Below, in pieces: positions 15,668 to 25,657 of a DNA stretch of 64,000 nucleotides. The notes beneath the pieces were generated by a model that was not told where the DNA came from, made no database searches, and was given only the letters and a program-made list of their open reading frames with translations. The translations under genes and the position numbers were made by a program. The stretch covers positions 216,946 to 280,945 of the forward strand of contig NZ_VUNL01000002.1 in NCBI RefSeq assembly GCF_009697385.1. The letters are read 5' to 3'. The stretch's first letter is position 1. Each line of letters begins with the position of its first letter. This stretch comes from Wylensekiella montiformis. Its GTDB lineage: Bacteria; Bacillota; Negativicutes; Selenomonadales; Selenomonadaceae.

Positions 15668-17062
15668 TTATGCCTCGCGGAGAAACGCCGCATAGGCTTT
15701 CTTCGCTTCATAAACATCCACCTTGCTCGTAACCTCCCAGGGAGCGTGCATGCTCATGACACCGACACCGCTGTCAATAACCTGCATGCCGTACAAGCTC
15801 ATGATGTACGCGATCGTTCCGCCGCCGCCGAGGTCGACTTTTCCAAGTTCCGCGAGCTGGTAATGAACCTGATTGTCATCCATGATGCGGCGAAGCTCTC
15901 CCAGATATTCCGCATTGGCATCATTGGAACCGGACTTTCCGCGCGCACCGGTGAATTTATTGAATACCATGCCTTTTCCCAAATACGAAACATTCTTCCG
16001 GTCATAGGCATCTGCATACAACGCGTCATAGGCACTCGACACATCGGAAGAAAGCATCTTGCAATTTGCCAGAGTCCGTCGTAGGGACAGATCGCTGTAA
16101 CCGCCGCAGGCATTGAGCAGTTCCGCCACAATGTTTTCAAAGAAATGCGACTGCATGCCTGTGGCTCCGACGCTTCCGATCTCTTCTTTATCGACCAGCA
16201 GACAGCAGGCCGTGCGCTTCATATGACCGGTTTCCAGCATGGCAGCCAGCGAGGTATAGGCACAGACCCGGTCATCCTGCCCATAGGCCAGCGTCATGCT
16301 GCGGTCAAAGCCGAGCTCACGGGCCTTTCCGGCCGGAACAAGCGCCAGCTCCGCTGAGTGGAAGTCCTCTTCTTCTATATCGTATTTATCTTTGATCAGC
16401 TTGAGCACACCGGCCTTGACCGATTCCTTGTCCTCGTCTTCCAGCGGATAATTGCCGACCAGAATATCCAGATTTTCGCCCTCGATCACCTTGGCGGCAT
16501 TCTTTTTCATCTGCTCCTGAGAAAGATGAATCAGCAGATCCGTCACGCAGAATACCGGATCATCGTCGTCTTCTCCAATGCAGATATCCATTACACGGCC
16601 GTCTTTTTTGACGACAACGCCATGCATGGCCAGCGGGAGCGTAACCCATTGATATTTCTTGATGCCGCCATAATAATGGGTATCCAAATACGCCAATCCG
16701 CCGTCTTCATAGAGCGGATTCTGCTTCACATCCAGACGGCAGGTATCAATATGGGCGCCCAAAATATTCATGCCCTGTTCAAGCGGATCATCGCCCAGAT
16801 TAAACAAAACGATCGCTTTTTTCATATTGACGGCATAAACCTTATCGCCGGCCTGAAGCCTTTTCCCCTGTCGCACGACATCCAAAAGATTGCGGTAACC
16901 GGCGGCCTCTGCCTGACGCACCGCCTCCCGTACGCTTTCACGCTCGGTCTTGCAGCGGCTCAAAAAATCCCGGTAGCCCCGGTTGATCGTTTCCAGTTCC
17001 TGTTTCTCTGCTTCCTTATACTGGTTCCAAACGGACTGTTTTTCTTTTTTTTCCTCTGACAT
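15668..17062 (-). CDS. M18 family aminopeptidase
   Basis: A 464-residue dinuclear-zinc aminopeptidase (aspartyl aminopeptidase family) of cytoplasmic peptide turnover. Metal-site motifs are GAHIDTCRLDVKQ (His/Asp), DKEEIGSVGATG (catalytic Glu pair), and a C-terminal MSMHAPWEVTSKVD (His ligand). The start ATG at 17062 follows AAGGGGTGCAGCTT; GTG nine bases earlier overlaps that site. It is 12 bases downstream of dusB and is the last gene of the birA-coaX-dusB run. Confidence 0.93.
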   Translation of the reverse strand: MSEEKKEKQSVWNQYKEAEKQELETINRGYRDFLSRCKTERESVREAVRQAEAAGYRNLLDVVRQGKRLQAGDKVYAVNMKKAIVLFNLGDDPLEQGMNILGAHIDTCRLDVKQNPLYEDGGLAYLDTHYYGGIKKYQWVTLPLAMHGVVVKKDGRVMDICIGEDDDDPVFCVTDLLIHLSQEQMKKNAAKVIEGENLDILVGNYPLEDEDKESVKAGVLKLIKDKYDIEEEDFHSAELALVPAGKARELGFDRSMTLAYGQDDRVCAYTSLAAMLETGHMKRTACCLLVDKEEIGSVGATGMQSHFFENIVAELLNACGGYSDLSLRRTLANCKMLSSDVSSAYDALYADAYDRKNVSYLGKGMVFNKFTGARGKSGSNDANAEYLGELRRIMDDNQVHYQLAELGKVDLGGGGTIAYIMSLYGMQVIDSGVGVMSMHAPWEVTSKVDVYEAKKAYAAFLREA

Positions 17063-17074
17063 AAGCTGCACCCC

Positions 17075-18100
17075 TTACTCATTCTGCTGTGTCCGAATCA
17101 TAGATTCTGCCGTCGGTTCAGATACCGGCTCCGCCGTATCAAAATAATCCTGAAGAATATCCACAAAATCCTGACGGGACACCGCCTTGTTAAATTTATC
17201 GCGCAAAACGGCGCCATGCGTGATGCCGCGCGTATACCAGGTCGCGTGCTTGCGCATTTCGCGCGGCCCTGCGTAATCGCCCTTATAATGAATCAACAGA
17301 TCAAGATGACGCAAAATGACAGCAGCCCGCTCCCGCATGGACGGGCCGGGCAGTTCTTCACCGGTTTTCAAAAAGTGCGTCAGCTGACGGAAAATCCATG
17401 GATTTCCCTGCGCAGCCCGGCCGATCATTACACCGTCCGCCCCCGTAACCGCAAAAATCCGCTGAAGATCCCGGCAGGTGCGCACATCGCCATTTGCAAT
17501 AACCGGTATCCCGACGCTCCGCTTGACCTCTCCGATGATCTCCCAGTCCGCATGATCCCGGTAAAACTGCTCCCGCGTCCGGCCATGAACGGCTATCGCA
17601 TCGACCCCGGCCGCTTCTGCCAGTTTGGCCATTTCCACAACATTGACCTGTTGATCGTCCCACCCCTTTCGCATCTTAACGGTGACCGGCATCTTCACGG
17701 CACGCCGGATCGCGCTCAAAATGCGAAAAGCCCGCTCCGGATCGCGCATCAATGCCGACCCTTCCCCGTTTTTTACAATTTTGGGCGCCGGACAGCCCAT
17801 ATTAAAATCCAAAATATCCGCCGTTCCCAGCGATTCTACATAAGCAGCTGCCTCTGCCGCCATCTCCGGCGAATTGGCAAAGATCTGCATAACGAGCGGA
17901 CGCTCTTCCGGCTCAGACTGCAGCATGGCCAAAGTCCGTTCATTGCGAAAATGAATGCCCTGACTGCTGACCATCTCCGCATAGCACAGCGGGCAGCCCA
18001 TATCATGCGCGATGATCCGGTAAGCCGTATCGGTCACCCCCGCCATCGGAGCAAGAAAAACGGGCTGCTCAAAATGAAACGGTCCCAGATTCATGCTCAT
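17075..18100 (-). CDS. dusB: tRNA-dihydrouridine synthase
   Basis: A 341-residue FMN enzyme that reduces uridine to dihydrouridine in tRNA. It shows FLAPMAGVTD at the start, the catalytic Cys in the MGCPAPKIVKNGEGSALM block (near residue 104), the VKMRKGWDD motif and GADGVMIGRAAQGNPW. The start overlaps the coaX stop as ATGA. The gene order coaX-dusB matches Bacillus. Confidence 0.95.
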   Translation of the reverse strand: MSMNLGPFHFEQPVFLAPMAGVTDTAYRIIAHDMGCPLCYAEMVSSQGIHFRNERTLAMLQSEPEERPLVMQIFANSPEMAAEAAAYVESLGTADILDFNMGCPAPKIVKNGEGSALMRDPERAFRILSAIRRAVKMPVTVKMRKGWDDQQVNVVEMAKLAEAAGVDAIAVHGRTREQFYRDHADWEIIGEVKRSVGIPVIANGDVRTCRDLQRIFAVTGADGVMIGRAAQGNPWIFRQLTHFLKTGEELPGPSMRERAAVILRHLDLLIHYKGDYAGPREMRKHATWYTRGITHGAVLRDKFNKAVSRQDFVDILQDYFDTAEPVSEPTAESMIRTQQNE

Positions 18101-18915
18101 TCTCCAGACTTCCTCTCCGCCCGGTTGCCCGTATGCGTCTCCTCATGACGTTCGGCGTTGCGCTCATAAAGGGCACGAAGCCCGGTCAGTGTCAGGAAAT
18201 GATCGACTTTGTCTATCGTTGCGGATTCCCTCGCAATCATTCGCGCAAGCCCCCCTGTGGCGATCACCTTCATCTCGGATCCGTACTCATCCCGGATGCG
18301 TCGGACGATCTCATCGATCTGCCCTACATAGCCGAAAATGATGCCGGCCTGCATTCCCTGAATCGTATTCCGGCAGATGATCTGCCGTGGAGGGACAAGT
18401 TCGATGCGCGGCAGCTGGGCCGCGGTCTGAAACAAGGCATCAGCGCTGGTCCCGATGCCGGGTGCGATCACACCGCCCATGAAATCTCCCTGTTCATTGA
18501 CCACATCAAACGTCGTTGCCGTACCGATATCAATGACAATCAGCGGGCCTCCGTACTGCTCATAGGCGCCGACCACATTGACAATCCGATCTGCGCCGAT
18601 CGCCCGGGGGTTTTCATAATGCAGGCGAATACCGGTCTTAATGCCGGGCCCTACCACCAGCGGATGAATATGAAAATACCGCTCGCACATTTTCACCATG
18701 GGAACGACCAGCGGCGGGACGACCGATGAAATGATGATTGCATGAATATCTGTCATGCGTATGCCCTGATAGCGGAACAAGTTGTTCATGAGCATACCGT
18801 ATTCATCTCCGGTTTTCTGGCGGTCTGTGGAAATGCGCCAGTGCTTCATTAGTTTCCTGCCCTCATAAGTACCCATGACGATATTGCTGTTACCGATATC
18901 AAATACTAATAGCAA
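18097..18915 (-). CDS. coaX: pantothenate kinase type III
   Basis: A 272-residue ASKHA-fold kinase that phosphorylates pantothenate, first step of CoA synthesis, needing a monovalent cation. Motifs are FDIGNSNI (phosphate 1), GADRIVN, IDIGTATTFD (phosphate 2) and VIATGGLA. The start is TTG at 18915 after AGGAGGACAATCCC. The C-terminus has a charged tail beyond the usual 255 residues. It follows birA by about 20 bases, as in many Firmicutes. CoaD is also in this window. Confidence 0.95.
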   Translation of the reverse strand: MLLVFDIGNSNIVMGTYEGRKLMKHWRISTDRQKTGDEYGMLMNNLFRYQGIRMTDIHAIIISSVVPPLVVPMVKMCERYFHIHPLVVGPGIKTGIRLHYENPRAIGADRIVNVVGAYEQYGGPLIVIDIGTATTFDVVNEQGDFMGGVIAPGIGTSADALFQTAAQLPRIELVPPRQIICRNTIQGMQAGIIFGYVGQIDEIVRRIRDEYGSEMKVIATGGLARMIARESATIDKVDHFLTLTGLRALYERNAERHEETHTGNRAERKSGE

Positions 18916-18938
18916 GGGATTGTCCTCCTGTACGTTTC

Positions 18939-19922
18939 TTATCTCTTCTGCGGACGAATGGACACATCGCCTGCCAACACTCTGCGCCGCCCTGACGGAG
19001 TATCTACAAGTAATGCGCCATCTTCATCGATATCTGCCGCGCGCCCGGTAAAAACATCGCCATCACGCACGCCGATCACCCGAACCTCCTGCCCCAGTGT
19101 GATGCTGTAACGGCGCCACGCGGCCATAACGGGAGCAAATCCCTCCCGCTTCACCGCGTCATAAAGCTCATCCATCGCCTCAAGCACAGCCTGAAAAAAT
19201 TTCACCCGCGGCAGCGGCTTCCCGCCGTTCATAATAGACAGCGACGTGGCTGTCGCACGCAGCTCTTCGGGAAAGTCTTCCGCCATGATATTGACATTGA
19301 TGCCGGTGCCGATCACCACATAATTGATGCCGTCCATCTCAGCACTCATTTCCGTCAGGATGCCGACCAGCTTCTTATTTTCATACAAAATATCATTCGG
19401 CCACTTGATCCCGGCTTTCAGTCCGAAGCGTTCCATTCCCATGGCGACAGCAACAGCGGCCAGCAGCGTACACTTCGGGGCCTCCTGCGGCAAAAACGGC
19501 GGACGCAGAATAACCGAAAACCAGATTCCCTTGCCGGCAGGAGAAAAGAAATGGCGGTCCAGTCGCCCTTTGCCACCATTCTGCTGCTCGGCCACGATAA
19601 CGGTTCCTTCCGGCGCACCGTCTGCAGCCACTTGTTTGGCCAGCGTATTCGTCGAATCCACAACGTCACGAAAGATGATCTCCCGGCCAATGCAGCGGAC
19701 ATTCAGGCCATGCTGTATTTCACCGGGAAGAAGACGGTCCGGCGCTTCGCGCAGCGAATAGCCGCTGCGGGAGTGACTGGCAATATGATAGCCGGCCTCC
19801 CGAAGCTCCTGAATATGTTTCCATACCGCTGTCCGCGATACGCCGAGCCGACTGGCAATTTCTTCTCCCGAAATATAACGGTCTCCTGCCTGACGCAGAA
19901 GGGATAATATCTTCGCACGCAC
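18939..19922 (-). CDS. birA: biotin-protein ligase / biotin operon repressor
   Basis: A 327-residue bifunctional BirA. An N-terminal winged helix (residues 1-60, EEIASRLGVSRTAVWKHI) is followed by the ligase domain with GGKGRLDRHF, KWPNDILYENKKLVG and a C-terminal SH3-like part (DIDEDGALLVDT). It attaches biotin to carboxylases such as AccB and, with the DNA-binding domain, can repress biotin genes. Start is GTG at 19922 after AAAGGGGGAGAGCCA. Confidence 0.96.
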   Translation of the reverse strand: MRAKILSLLRQAGDRYISGEEIASRLGVSRTAVWKHIQELREAGYHIASHSRSGYSLREAPDRLLPGEIQHGLNVRCIGREIIFRDVVDSTNTLAKQVAADGAPEGTVIVAEQQNGGKGRLDRHFFSPAGKGIWFSVILRPPFLPQEAPKCTLLAAVAVAMGMERFGLKAGIKWPNDILYENKKLVGILTEMSAEMDGINYVVIGTGINVNIMAEDFPEELRATATSLSIMNGGKPLPRVKFFQAVLEAMDELYDAVKREGFAPVMAAWRRYSITLGQEVRVIGVRDGDVFTGRAADIDEDGALLVDTPSGRRRVLAGDVSIRPQKR

Positions 19923-19980
19923 TGGCTCTCCCCCTTTGCTGCTGATTTCATACCTTTGTATTATACAACGAAACGGGACA

Positions 19981-20007
19981 AGAAAAAAGCCTTCCGAATC
20001 GGAAGGC
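19981..20007 (-). terminator. terminator after ftsH
   Basis: Minus-strand palindrome GCCTTCCGATTCGGAAGGC (20007-19989) followed by a run of T, eight bases after the ftsH stop. Confidence 0.88.
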
Positions 20008-20015
20008 TTAATCGA

Positions 20016-22028
20016 TTATTTATCGTAATGCGTTACATTGAACTTCGGTTCCGCCGTCTTAGGCGTCCCGGATTCCTCACCGTCTGCAGGCTGATCTGTC
20101 TCAACGGCTTCATCCGGCTGCCCCTGCTCCTGCTGCGATACCAGTTCAGGAGAAACCGGCGCCGGATCGCCATCCCGCGGCCCGTTATCTTCCGGTTCAT
20201 CATCATGCGCGTCGTCATCAGACAGCCGTCCAGTCGTGAGCAGTTCTTCCAACTGCTTCGCGGTCAGCGTTTCACGTTCCATCAGCTCCTGTGCGATCAG
20301 CTCCAGCTTGTCGCGGTTGTCCGTGATGATCTGACGGCATGCTTCATATGCGGCTTCCAGATATTTACGGACCTCCTTATCGATCTCGCTGGCAACTTCT
20401 TCCGAATAATTGCGCTCATGATTGAAATCGCGTCCGAGAAAAACCTGGTGATTCTGACTTTCACCATAAGCCACAGGTCCGAGCACGTCACTCATGCCAT
20501 ACTGCATAATCATGCCGCGAACCATGCGCGTAGCCTGCTGAATGTCCTGGGACGCTCCTGTACTGATTTCCTTAAGGACGATCTCCTCGGCTACCCGACC
20601 GCCCATCGCCACCTTAAGGCGGTCAAGAAGCTCCGATTTCGTAGCATAATTGCGATCCTCCTTCGGCAGCATCAGCGTATAGCCGCCGGCGCGCCCACGC
20701 GGAATAATCGTGACCTTATGCACCGGATCGGCATGTTTCAGCATCATGCCGACCAGCGTATGACCGCCTTCATGGTAAGCCGTCAGACGCTTTTCCTCAT
20801 CATTCATGATATGCGACTTGCGCTCCGGACCAGCCATGACACGCTCAATCGCTTCCTCCATCTCACCCATGCCGATCTTCTTTTTATCACGGCGCGCGGC
20901 AAGCAGCGCAGCTTCATTCACCAGATTGCTGAGATCCGCTCCGGTAAACCCCGGCGTACGACGCGCCAGAATATCCAGATCCACATCACCGGCCACCGGC
21001 TTGCCCTTGGTATGCACCTTGAGAATAGCCAGACGTCCGCGGACATCCGGTTTATCCACCACGATCTGACGGTCAAAACGTCCCGGACGAAGCAGAGCGG
21101 GATCCAGAATATCCGGACGATTTGTCGCGGCGATGATGATGATCCCCTCATTTGCTGCAAAGCCGTCCATCTCGACGAGCAGCTGATTCAGCGTCTGTTC
21201 ACGCTCATCATGACCGCCGCCGACACCGGCGCCGCGCTGACGGCCAACTGCATCGATTTCATCGATGAACACGATACATGGCGCATTTTTCTTCGCCTGA
21301 TCGAAAAGATCCCGTACGCGGGAAGCACCCACACCGACAAACATCTCGACAAAATCCGAACCGGATATCGAGAAAAACGGCACACCAGCTTCACCGGCTA
21401 CCGCACGGGCCAGCAAGGTCTTGCCTGTTCCCGGAGGGCCGAAAAGCAATACGCCTTTGGGGATGCGCGCGCCAAGATCATTGTACTTCTTCGGATGCTT
21501 GAGGAATTCGACTACTTCCTCCAATTCCTGCTTGGCTTCATCCGCGCCGGCTACGTCCTTGAAATTCACCTTGATTTTATCCGCACCGCTCATACGGGCA
21601 CGGCTCTTGCCGAACGACATGACGCGCCCGCCGCCGCCCTGCGTCTGCTGCATGATAAAGAACCATACACCGACCAAAAGCAGGATGGGCAGCACCGAAG
21701 AAAACATCGTCGACCACCACGGCGGCTCCGGCGGATTCTCTGCAGAGATTTCCACTCCCTTGTCGGTCAGCGTCTGGTAAAGCTGCGGATCGTTGTTCGG
21801 GGCATCGGGAGTAATGGTCGTAAACTCCGTTCCGTCCGACAGCGTTCCGCGAATTGTGTTCTGAATGATGACAACCTTCGATACCTTGCCCTCATCCACC
21901 TGCTGCAGGAACTGCGTATATCCGACTTCCTGCTTCGTCGTGTTCTTTGTTGAAAAATAGTCGATGATGGAGATCGCGACCAGAATGATCAACAAGTAGA
22001 ACCCTACATTGCGAAGAAACTTATTCAA
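20016..22028 (-). CDS. ftsH: ATP-dependent zinc metalloprotease FtsH
   Basis: A 670-residue membrane AAA protease for quality control. TM1 at residues 8-24, an extracytoplasmic domain to about 110, TM2 ([12 protein letters not shown]), then the AAA domain with [15 protein letters not shown] and the pore and second-region motifs, and the M41 protease domain. The zinc motif reads HEGGH instead of the more common HEAGH; the HExxH pattern is kept. The C-terminal 60 residues are acidic and Pro/Gln-rich. It follows hpt, and tilS-hpt-ftsH is the usual Firmicute order. Confidence 0.97.
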   Translation of the reverse strand: MNKFLRNVGFYLLIILVAISIIDYFSTKNTTKQEVGYTQFLQQVDEGKVSKVVIIQNTIRGTLSDGTEFTTITPDAPNNDPQLYQTLTDKGVEISAENPPEPPWWSTMFSSVLPILLLVGVWFFIMQQTQGGGGRVMSFGKSRARMSGADKIKVNFKDVAGADEAKQELEEVVEFLKHPKKYNDLGARIPKGVLLFGPPGTGKTLLARAVAGEAGVPFFSISGSDFVEMFVGVGASRVRDLFDQAKKNAPCIVFIDEIDAVGRQRGAGVGGGHDEREQTLNQLLVEMDGFAANEGIIIIAATNRPDILDPALLRPGRFDRQIVVDKPDVRGRLAILKVHTKGKPVAGDVDLDILARRTPGFTGADLSNLVNEAALLAARRDKKKIGMGEMEEAIERVMAGPERKSHIMNDEEKRLTAYHEGGHTLVGMMLKHADPVHKVTIIPRGRAGGYTLMLPKEDRNYATKSELLDRLKVAMGGRVAEEIVLKEISTGASQDIQQATRMVRGMIMQYGMSDVLGPVAYGESQNHQVFLGRDFNHERNYSEEVASEIDKEVRKYLEAAYEACRQIITDNRDKLELIAQELMERETLTAKQLEELLTTGRLSDDDAHDDEPEDNGPRDGDPAPVSPELVSQQEQGQPDEAVETDQPADGEESGTPKTAEPKFNVTHYDK

Positions 22029-22096
22029 TCCATTGTCCTCCCCTTCCGGGAGCTTTTATGCTCCTCAGGATTCAAATTGATACCTCTTGTGCCTTT

Positions 22097-22642
22097 TCAG
22101 GCATATATTTCCGGTTTCAGGACGCCGATAAACGGCAGGTTGCGGTATTTCTCCGCGTAATCCAGGCCATATCCGACGATAAACTCATCCGGTATCTCGA
22201 AACCGCAGTAATCAATGGAAACATCAACGGTACGGCGTGAAGGCTTGGAAAGCAGCGCGCAAAGCTTGACGCTTTTGGGCTTGCGTTCCCTAAAATACTT
22301 CATCAGATAATTCATCGTCGTCCCCGAGTCGATGATATCTTCGATAATAATGAGATGTTTTCCTTCCACATCGTAATCCAGATCTTTTAAAATCTTGACG
22401 GTGCCGCTGGTCGATGTACCATTGCCATAGCTTGATGCGATCATGAAATCAAAATGTACCGGCAAGTCGATTTCACGGACCAAATCCGTATAGAATACCA
22501 CCGCGCCCTTAAGAATGCCAACGCAGTAAATGGTTTCCTTTGCATCCTTGTAGTCCTCGGTGATTCGCTGTCCGAGTTCCCGAATCTTGGCCCGGATCTC
22601 CTCCTCTGTGAATACGACTTTTTCGATATCCTCTTTAATCAT
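22097..22642 (-). CDS. hpt: hypoxanthine phosphoribosyltransferase
   Basis: About 181 residues. It converts hypoxanthine or guanine with PRPP to IMP or GMP. The PRPP loop [12 protein letters not shown] lies near residue 100, with ILKGAVVF for the pyrophosphate site and [20 protein letters not shown] at the C-terminus. ATG at 22642 sits nine bases after GAGAGG; the ATG two codons earlier is only three bases from it. It overlaps the tilS stop and is likely coupled to it. Confidence 0.95.
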   Translation of the reverse strand: MIKEDIEKVVFTEEEIRAKIRELGQRITEDYKDAKETIYCVGILKGAVVFYTDLVREIDLPVHFDFMIASSYGNGTSTSGTVKILKDLDYDVEGKHLIIIEDIIDSGTTMNYLMKYFRERKPKSVKLCALLSKPSRRTVDVSIDYCGFEIPDEFIVGYGLDYAEKYRNLPFIGVLKPEIYA

Positions 22643-24044
22643 GCTCATGTTCCTCTCTTCGTTTTACCGTGAGATACAGCACCGGTCTGTTCTCCTTTAA
22701 GGCTTGTTCCACCGGGCAGCATATACTGCGGCGATGGCCGATAACCCATAATATTTCCCTTCCGGATGCCAAAAGCGGCAGGCTGTCACGCCGTTCCTGC
22801 GGGATCCGGTCATCAATCAACAGTTTCTTGAGTTTCTTGCGCCCTGCTGGCAGCCGGATGGTATCCCCCGGCTGGCGGAAGCGCAAAACCAGCGGTTCGG
22901 ACAAGGAATCCGGTGACAGATAAAAGGAATCCGCCTCCGTCTCCAAAGGAAGTGCTTTACGCCATACAGCATGACAGCAAAGCGGCCCGAAACAGGTGTC
23001 GCCGGGAATCGCCAGCGGCACTGCGACTGGCTTTTCTGCCGGTGTTGCATGAAATGCACGCCGGCAGAAAAGCCAGCCGTAAGATCGCTCTGCTGCATAG
23101 CCGTTCGGCAATTCCTGCCGGCTTCCGGTCGTCCCCCGCAGACAAATGCCCCGCAGAAGTTCGGTCTGAACAAAGCCGAGATCCTGACCGCTTCCGGTCG
23201 TTTCCCGCCAGAAACGCCGCAGCAGGATTCGCTGGATAGCCGGATGTTGAGCGGCCAGCATCGAACAATTCAGTTCGACGCCCCGGTCCGCGCTGCGGAT
23301 CCGATGCGCCTGCTGCCAGCACTGTCCGGCCTGCTGGTCCAGATATTCCTGCTCGCATGCCGCTACGTCGGACAACTGACACAAAGCCTGCGCCAGTTCA
23401 GGATTAAACATCCGGCGCAAAGCCGGAAGGACTTGCAGGCGAATCCGGTTGCGCGTACCATCCAGCTGCCAATTCGTACTGTCCTCCCGGGGCGTCAGAT
23501 GCTCCCGGCGGCACCAGTCACGAATCTGACGCTTTGTCACGCCGAGCAGAGGACGGATGATGCGCCCATCGCAGCCGCTGCGCGGACGCATGGCAGACAA
23601 CCCCCGTGTTCCAGTCCCCCGCAGGATGCGCATCAGCACGGTTTCTGCCTGATCATCCGCATGATGCGCAACCGCCAAAACATCATACCCCCGGCATCGG
23701 CGCACCTTTTCCAGAAAATCATAACGAAGCTTTCGGGCCGCTGTTTCCAGCGACAATCCCATCCGTTCTGCCGCCCGCGGAACGTCCGACTCGCCGGCCT
23801 CAAACGGAATGCCGCGCCGAAGGCAGTAATCCCGCACAAAGCGGGCATCCGCCCTGGACTCCTCGCCACGTATTCCATGCTCAAAATGCGCGGCCAAAAT
23901 CCGCAGACAATACTTTTCCCGCAGGCGCCAGAGAATCTCCAGCATAGCCAGAGAATCTGCTCCTCCGGAACAGGCCGCTACAATGCGGAGCCCAGACTGA
24001 AGCAACCCTTGTTCCACGCAAAAGCGCTCCACCTGTTCCATCAT
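22635..24044 (-). CDS. tilS: tRNA(Ile)-lysidine synthetase
   Basis: A 469-residue ATP enzyme that puts lysine on C34 of tRNA-Ile(CAU) so that it reads AUA. The PP-loop [14 protein letters not shown] (residues 22-35), [18 protein letters not shown] and the C-terminal [20 protein letters not shown] domain are visible. Start ATG at 24044, seven bases after GGAGGG; a second ATG follows directly. TilS is essential in most bacteria. Confidence 0.95.
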   Translation of the reverse strand: MMEQVERFCVEQGLLQSGLRIVAACSGGADSLAMLEILWRLREKYCLRILAAHFEHGIRGEESRADARFVRDYCLRRGIPFEAGESDVPRAAERMGLSLETAARKLRYDFLEKVRRCRGYDVLAVAHHADDQAETVLMRILRGTGTRGLSAMRPRSGCDGRIIRPLLGVTKRQIRDWCRREHLTPREDSTNWQLDGTRNRIRLQVLPALRRMFNPELAQALCQLSDVAACEQEYLDQQAGQCWQQAHRIRSADRGVELNCSMLAAQHPAIQRILLRRFWRETTGSGQDLGFVQTELLRGICLRGTTGSRQELPNGYAAERSYGWLFCRRAFHATPAEKPVAVPLAIPGDTCFGPLCCHAVWRKALPLETEADSFYLSPDSLSEPLVLRFRQPGDTIRLPAGRKKLKKLLIDDRIPQERRDSLPLLASGREILWVIGHRRSICCPVEQALKENRPVLYLTVKRREEHEHD

Positions 24045-24096
24045 CTTTCATCCCTCCGCACGATCCGCTTCCCAATCTGTCCTTGAAAAACAAACA

Positions 24097-24121
24097 AAAG
24101 CACCCTTATGCAGAGTGCTTT
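24097..24121 (-). terminator. terminator after the S1-domain gene
   Basis: Minus-strand stem AAAGCAC / GTGCTTT with an 11-base loop, then TGTTTG. Moderate strength, located between the S1-domain gene and tilS. Confidence 0.6.
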
Positions 24122-24154
24122 GAACGTGTCTTGATATCAGTACGCATCGTACCA

Positions 24155-24613
24155 TCAATCTGAGCGACGGGAACCACGGCCTCCGCGTTTCGAGTCCGTC
24201 TTGCGGCGCAGGTCCGTCAGACGCTCGTCACTGTCCTTGAGAAAGCGGGAAAGCTTATCTTCAAAGGACGCATTGGAATGATTGAAGCGATTGCCCTTCC
24301 GGAAATCCCGCGGTCCGCGGGCCGGATGCGGCGACCGAACGGAAGGACTGCCGGCGGCAGCGTGCTCTTCCGATTTCTTTTCCTGGACTTGTTTGATAGA
24401 AAGACCGATCTTGCCCCTCTCATCAACAGTCAGGACCTTCACCCTGACTTTATCTTTTTCTTGAAGAAAATCGTGGACATCCTTGACATACACATCCGCG
24501 ACTTCTGAGATATGGACGAGGCCCGTCTTGCCTTCCGGCAACTCGACAAATGCGCCGAAATTCGTAATGCCGGTTACAACACCCTCAACCACGCTGCCAA
24601 CTTCTATGGACAA
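24155..24613 (-). CDS. yabR: S1 RNA-binding domain protein (YabR-like)
   Basis: A 152-residue protein with one S1 domain in residues 1-75 ([27 protein letters not shown] is the typical strand pattern, with GLVHISEV) and a basic, disordered tail rich in Arg, Ser, Gly and Asp. It is the YabR position: next to divIC and upstream of tilS. Probably binds ribosomal or other RNA; the precise role is not known. Start is TTG at 24613, ten bases after AAGGAGG. Confidence 0.88.
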   Translation of the reverse strand: MSIEVGSVVEGVVTGITNFGAFVELPEGKTGLVHISEVADVYVKDVHDFLQEKDKVRVKVLTVDERGKIGLSIKQVQEKKSEEHAAAGSPSVRSPHPARGPRDFRKGNRFNHSNASFEDKLSRFLKDSDERLTDLRRKTDSKRGGRGSRRSD

Positions 24614-24697
24614 ATTAATTCTTCCTCCTTAATGCAGTAAAGAATACACGCCTTATTATAACCTTGACGGCAGAACAGTGTCAAGGAGTATACCGAC

Positions 24698-24991
24698 TCA
24701 TTTCCGCCCGGTGCTGTAAGGAAGTTCGCCCCTGCGTGTCATGCCCAGCTCCTCCCGGGCCAGTTTCTCGATATAATTCAGGTCGCCGAGCCGTTCCTTT
24801 TCCTGACGCAGCGCTTCGTTTTCCTGACGCGCAGCAGCCAGACGAGCCTCCGCCGAGGCCTGATCCTGACGGACCTGGCTCAGATACACCTGCTGTGAAA
24901 TAAGGAGAAACGCAAAATAAACGACAATACCGGCCATAAGCAGATAAAACCAGCGAAAACGCCGTTTCCCGGTTCTATGTCCACGTCTCAT
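24698..24991 (-). CDS. divIC: septum formation initiator DivIC/FtsB family
   Basis: A 97-residue bitopic membrane protein of the divisome. A basic N-terminus, one TM at residues 15-33 (FYLLMAGIVVYFAFLLI), then a coiled coil (ARLAAARQENEALRQEKERL) and the conserved DLNYIEKLAREELGM. It acts with FtsL and FtsQ/DivIB at the septum. Start ATG after GAGAGGAGGATCGCA. In Bacillus divIC also sits between yabQ and yabR. Confidence 0.93.
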   Translation of the reverse strand: MRRGHRTGKRRFRWFYLLMAGIVVYFAFLLISQQVYLSQVRQDQASAEARLAAARQENEALRQEKERLGDLNYIEKLAREELGMTRRGELPYSTGRK

Positions 24992-25081
24992 TGCGATCCT
25001 CCTCTCACTGAATCATTGCTTTTAATCATACTGGGAAATTCGCGGCCTTGCAAGCGCGGGCAGAAATTATTTTTCCGCCGA

Positions 25082-25546
25082 TTATTTTTCCGACCACTGA
25101 AAATATCCGGTCGAGGCAATTCGGCGGAACGTAGAATGACAATAAGCGCAATGAAAATGATCCTGTACATTCTCCATATCCGGTTTTCCCTCTACCAGAC
25201 GCACCGGCTGTCCCTCCACATAATCCATCAGACTGCCGCAGCGCGGACAGACGCACTGACCGTTTGAATCACGGCGGAGCTGCACAGGCTGAAGATCGCC
25301 CGTATTTCGTATTCTTCCGGTCACCTCTCCGGCCGGTAGATCATGCTCGCCATAAAAGCCTGAGCCGAGCAGTTCCTGAAAATAACTATGGCAATGATTA
25401 CAAACATACTTTGGATATACCGCCGACATGTCCGCTTTCCCATCCACGATCTGCACCGCCCCGCCGCGGACAAAGTGAAGCTCCTCCTGACATCTTGGGC
25501 AGATGAACTGATCCCTTTCATTCTTCTTCAATTGATATAGTGCCAT
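25082..25546 (-). CDS. protein with two duplicated zinc-ribbon units, unknown function
   Basis: About 154 residues with an internal duplication. Each half has CPRC, then about 30 residues later CxxC (ICPRCQEELHF...VCNHCHSYFQELL and VCPRCGSLMDY...HCAYCHSTFRR). Each half also shares a V(R/E)G-x2-V-(Q/R)-(I/L)-V-(D/E)-GK-(A/P)-DM block. It is soluble and lies between the glycosyltransferase and divIC. The start is uncertain: MALYQL at 25546 follows a weak GGTGATGG, and an ATG four codons upstream is possible. No function is assigned. Confidence 0.7.
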   Translation of the reverse strand: MALYQLKKNERDQFICPRCQEELHFVRGGAVQIVDGKADMSAVYPKYVCNHCHSYFQELLGSGFYGEHDLPAGEVTGRIRNTGDLQPVQLRRDSNGQCVCPRCGSLMDYVEGQPVRLVEGKPDMENVQDHFHCAYCHSTFRRIASTGYFQWSEK

Positions 25547-25657
25547 TTCCATCACCATTCTGCCATTTCGGCCGATTGAATTAAAAAACAAAGCATTTGA
25601 GAAAGATATTCCCCATTCCGCTGAAAAATCCTGCTTTGCCTGTCATTCTTTCCACTT

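Noticed and set aside
19956..21953. A 665-codon open frame on the plus strand
   Set aside because: Antisense shadow of ftsH, no ribosome site and no recognisable domain.
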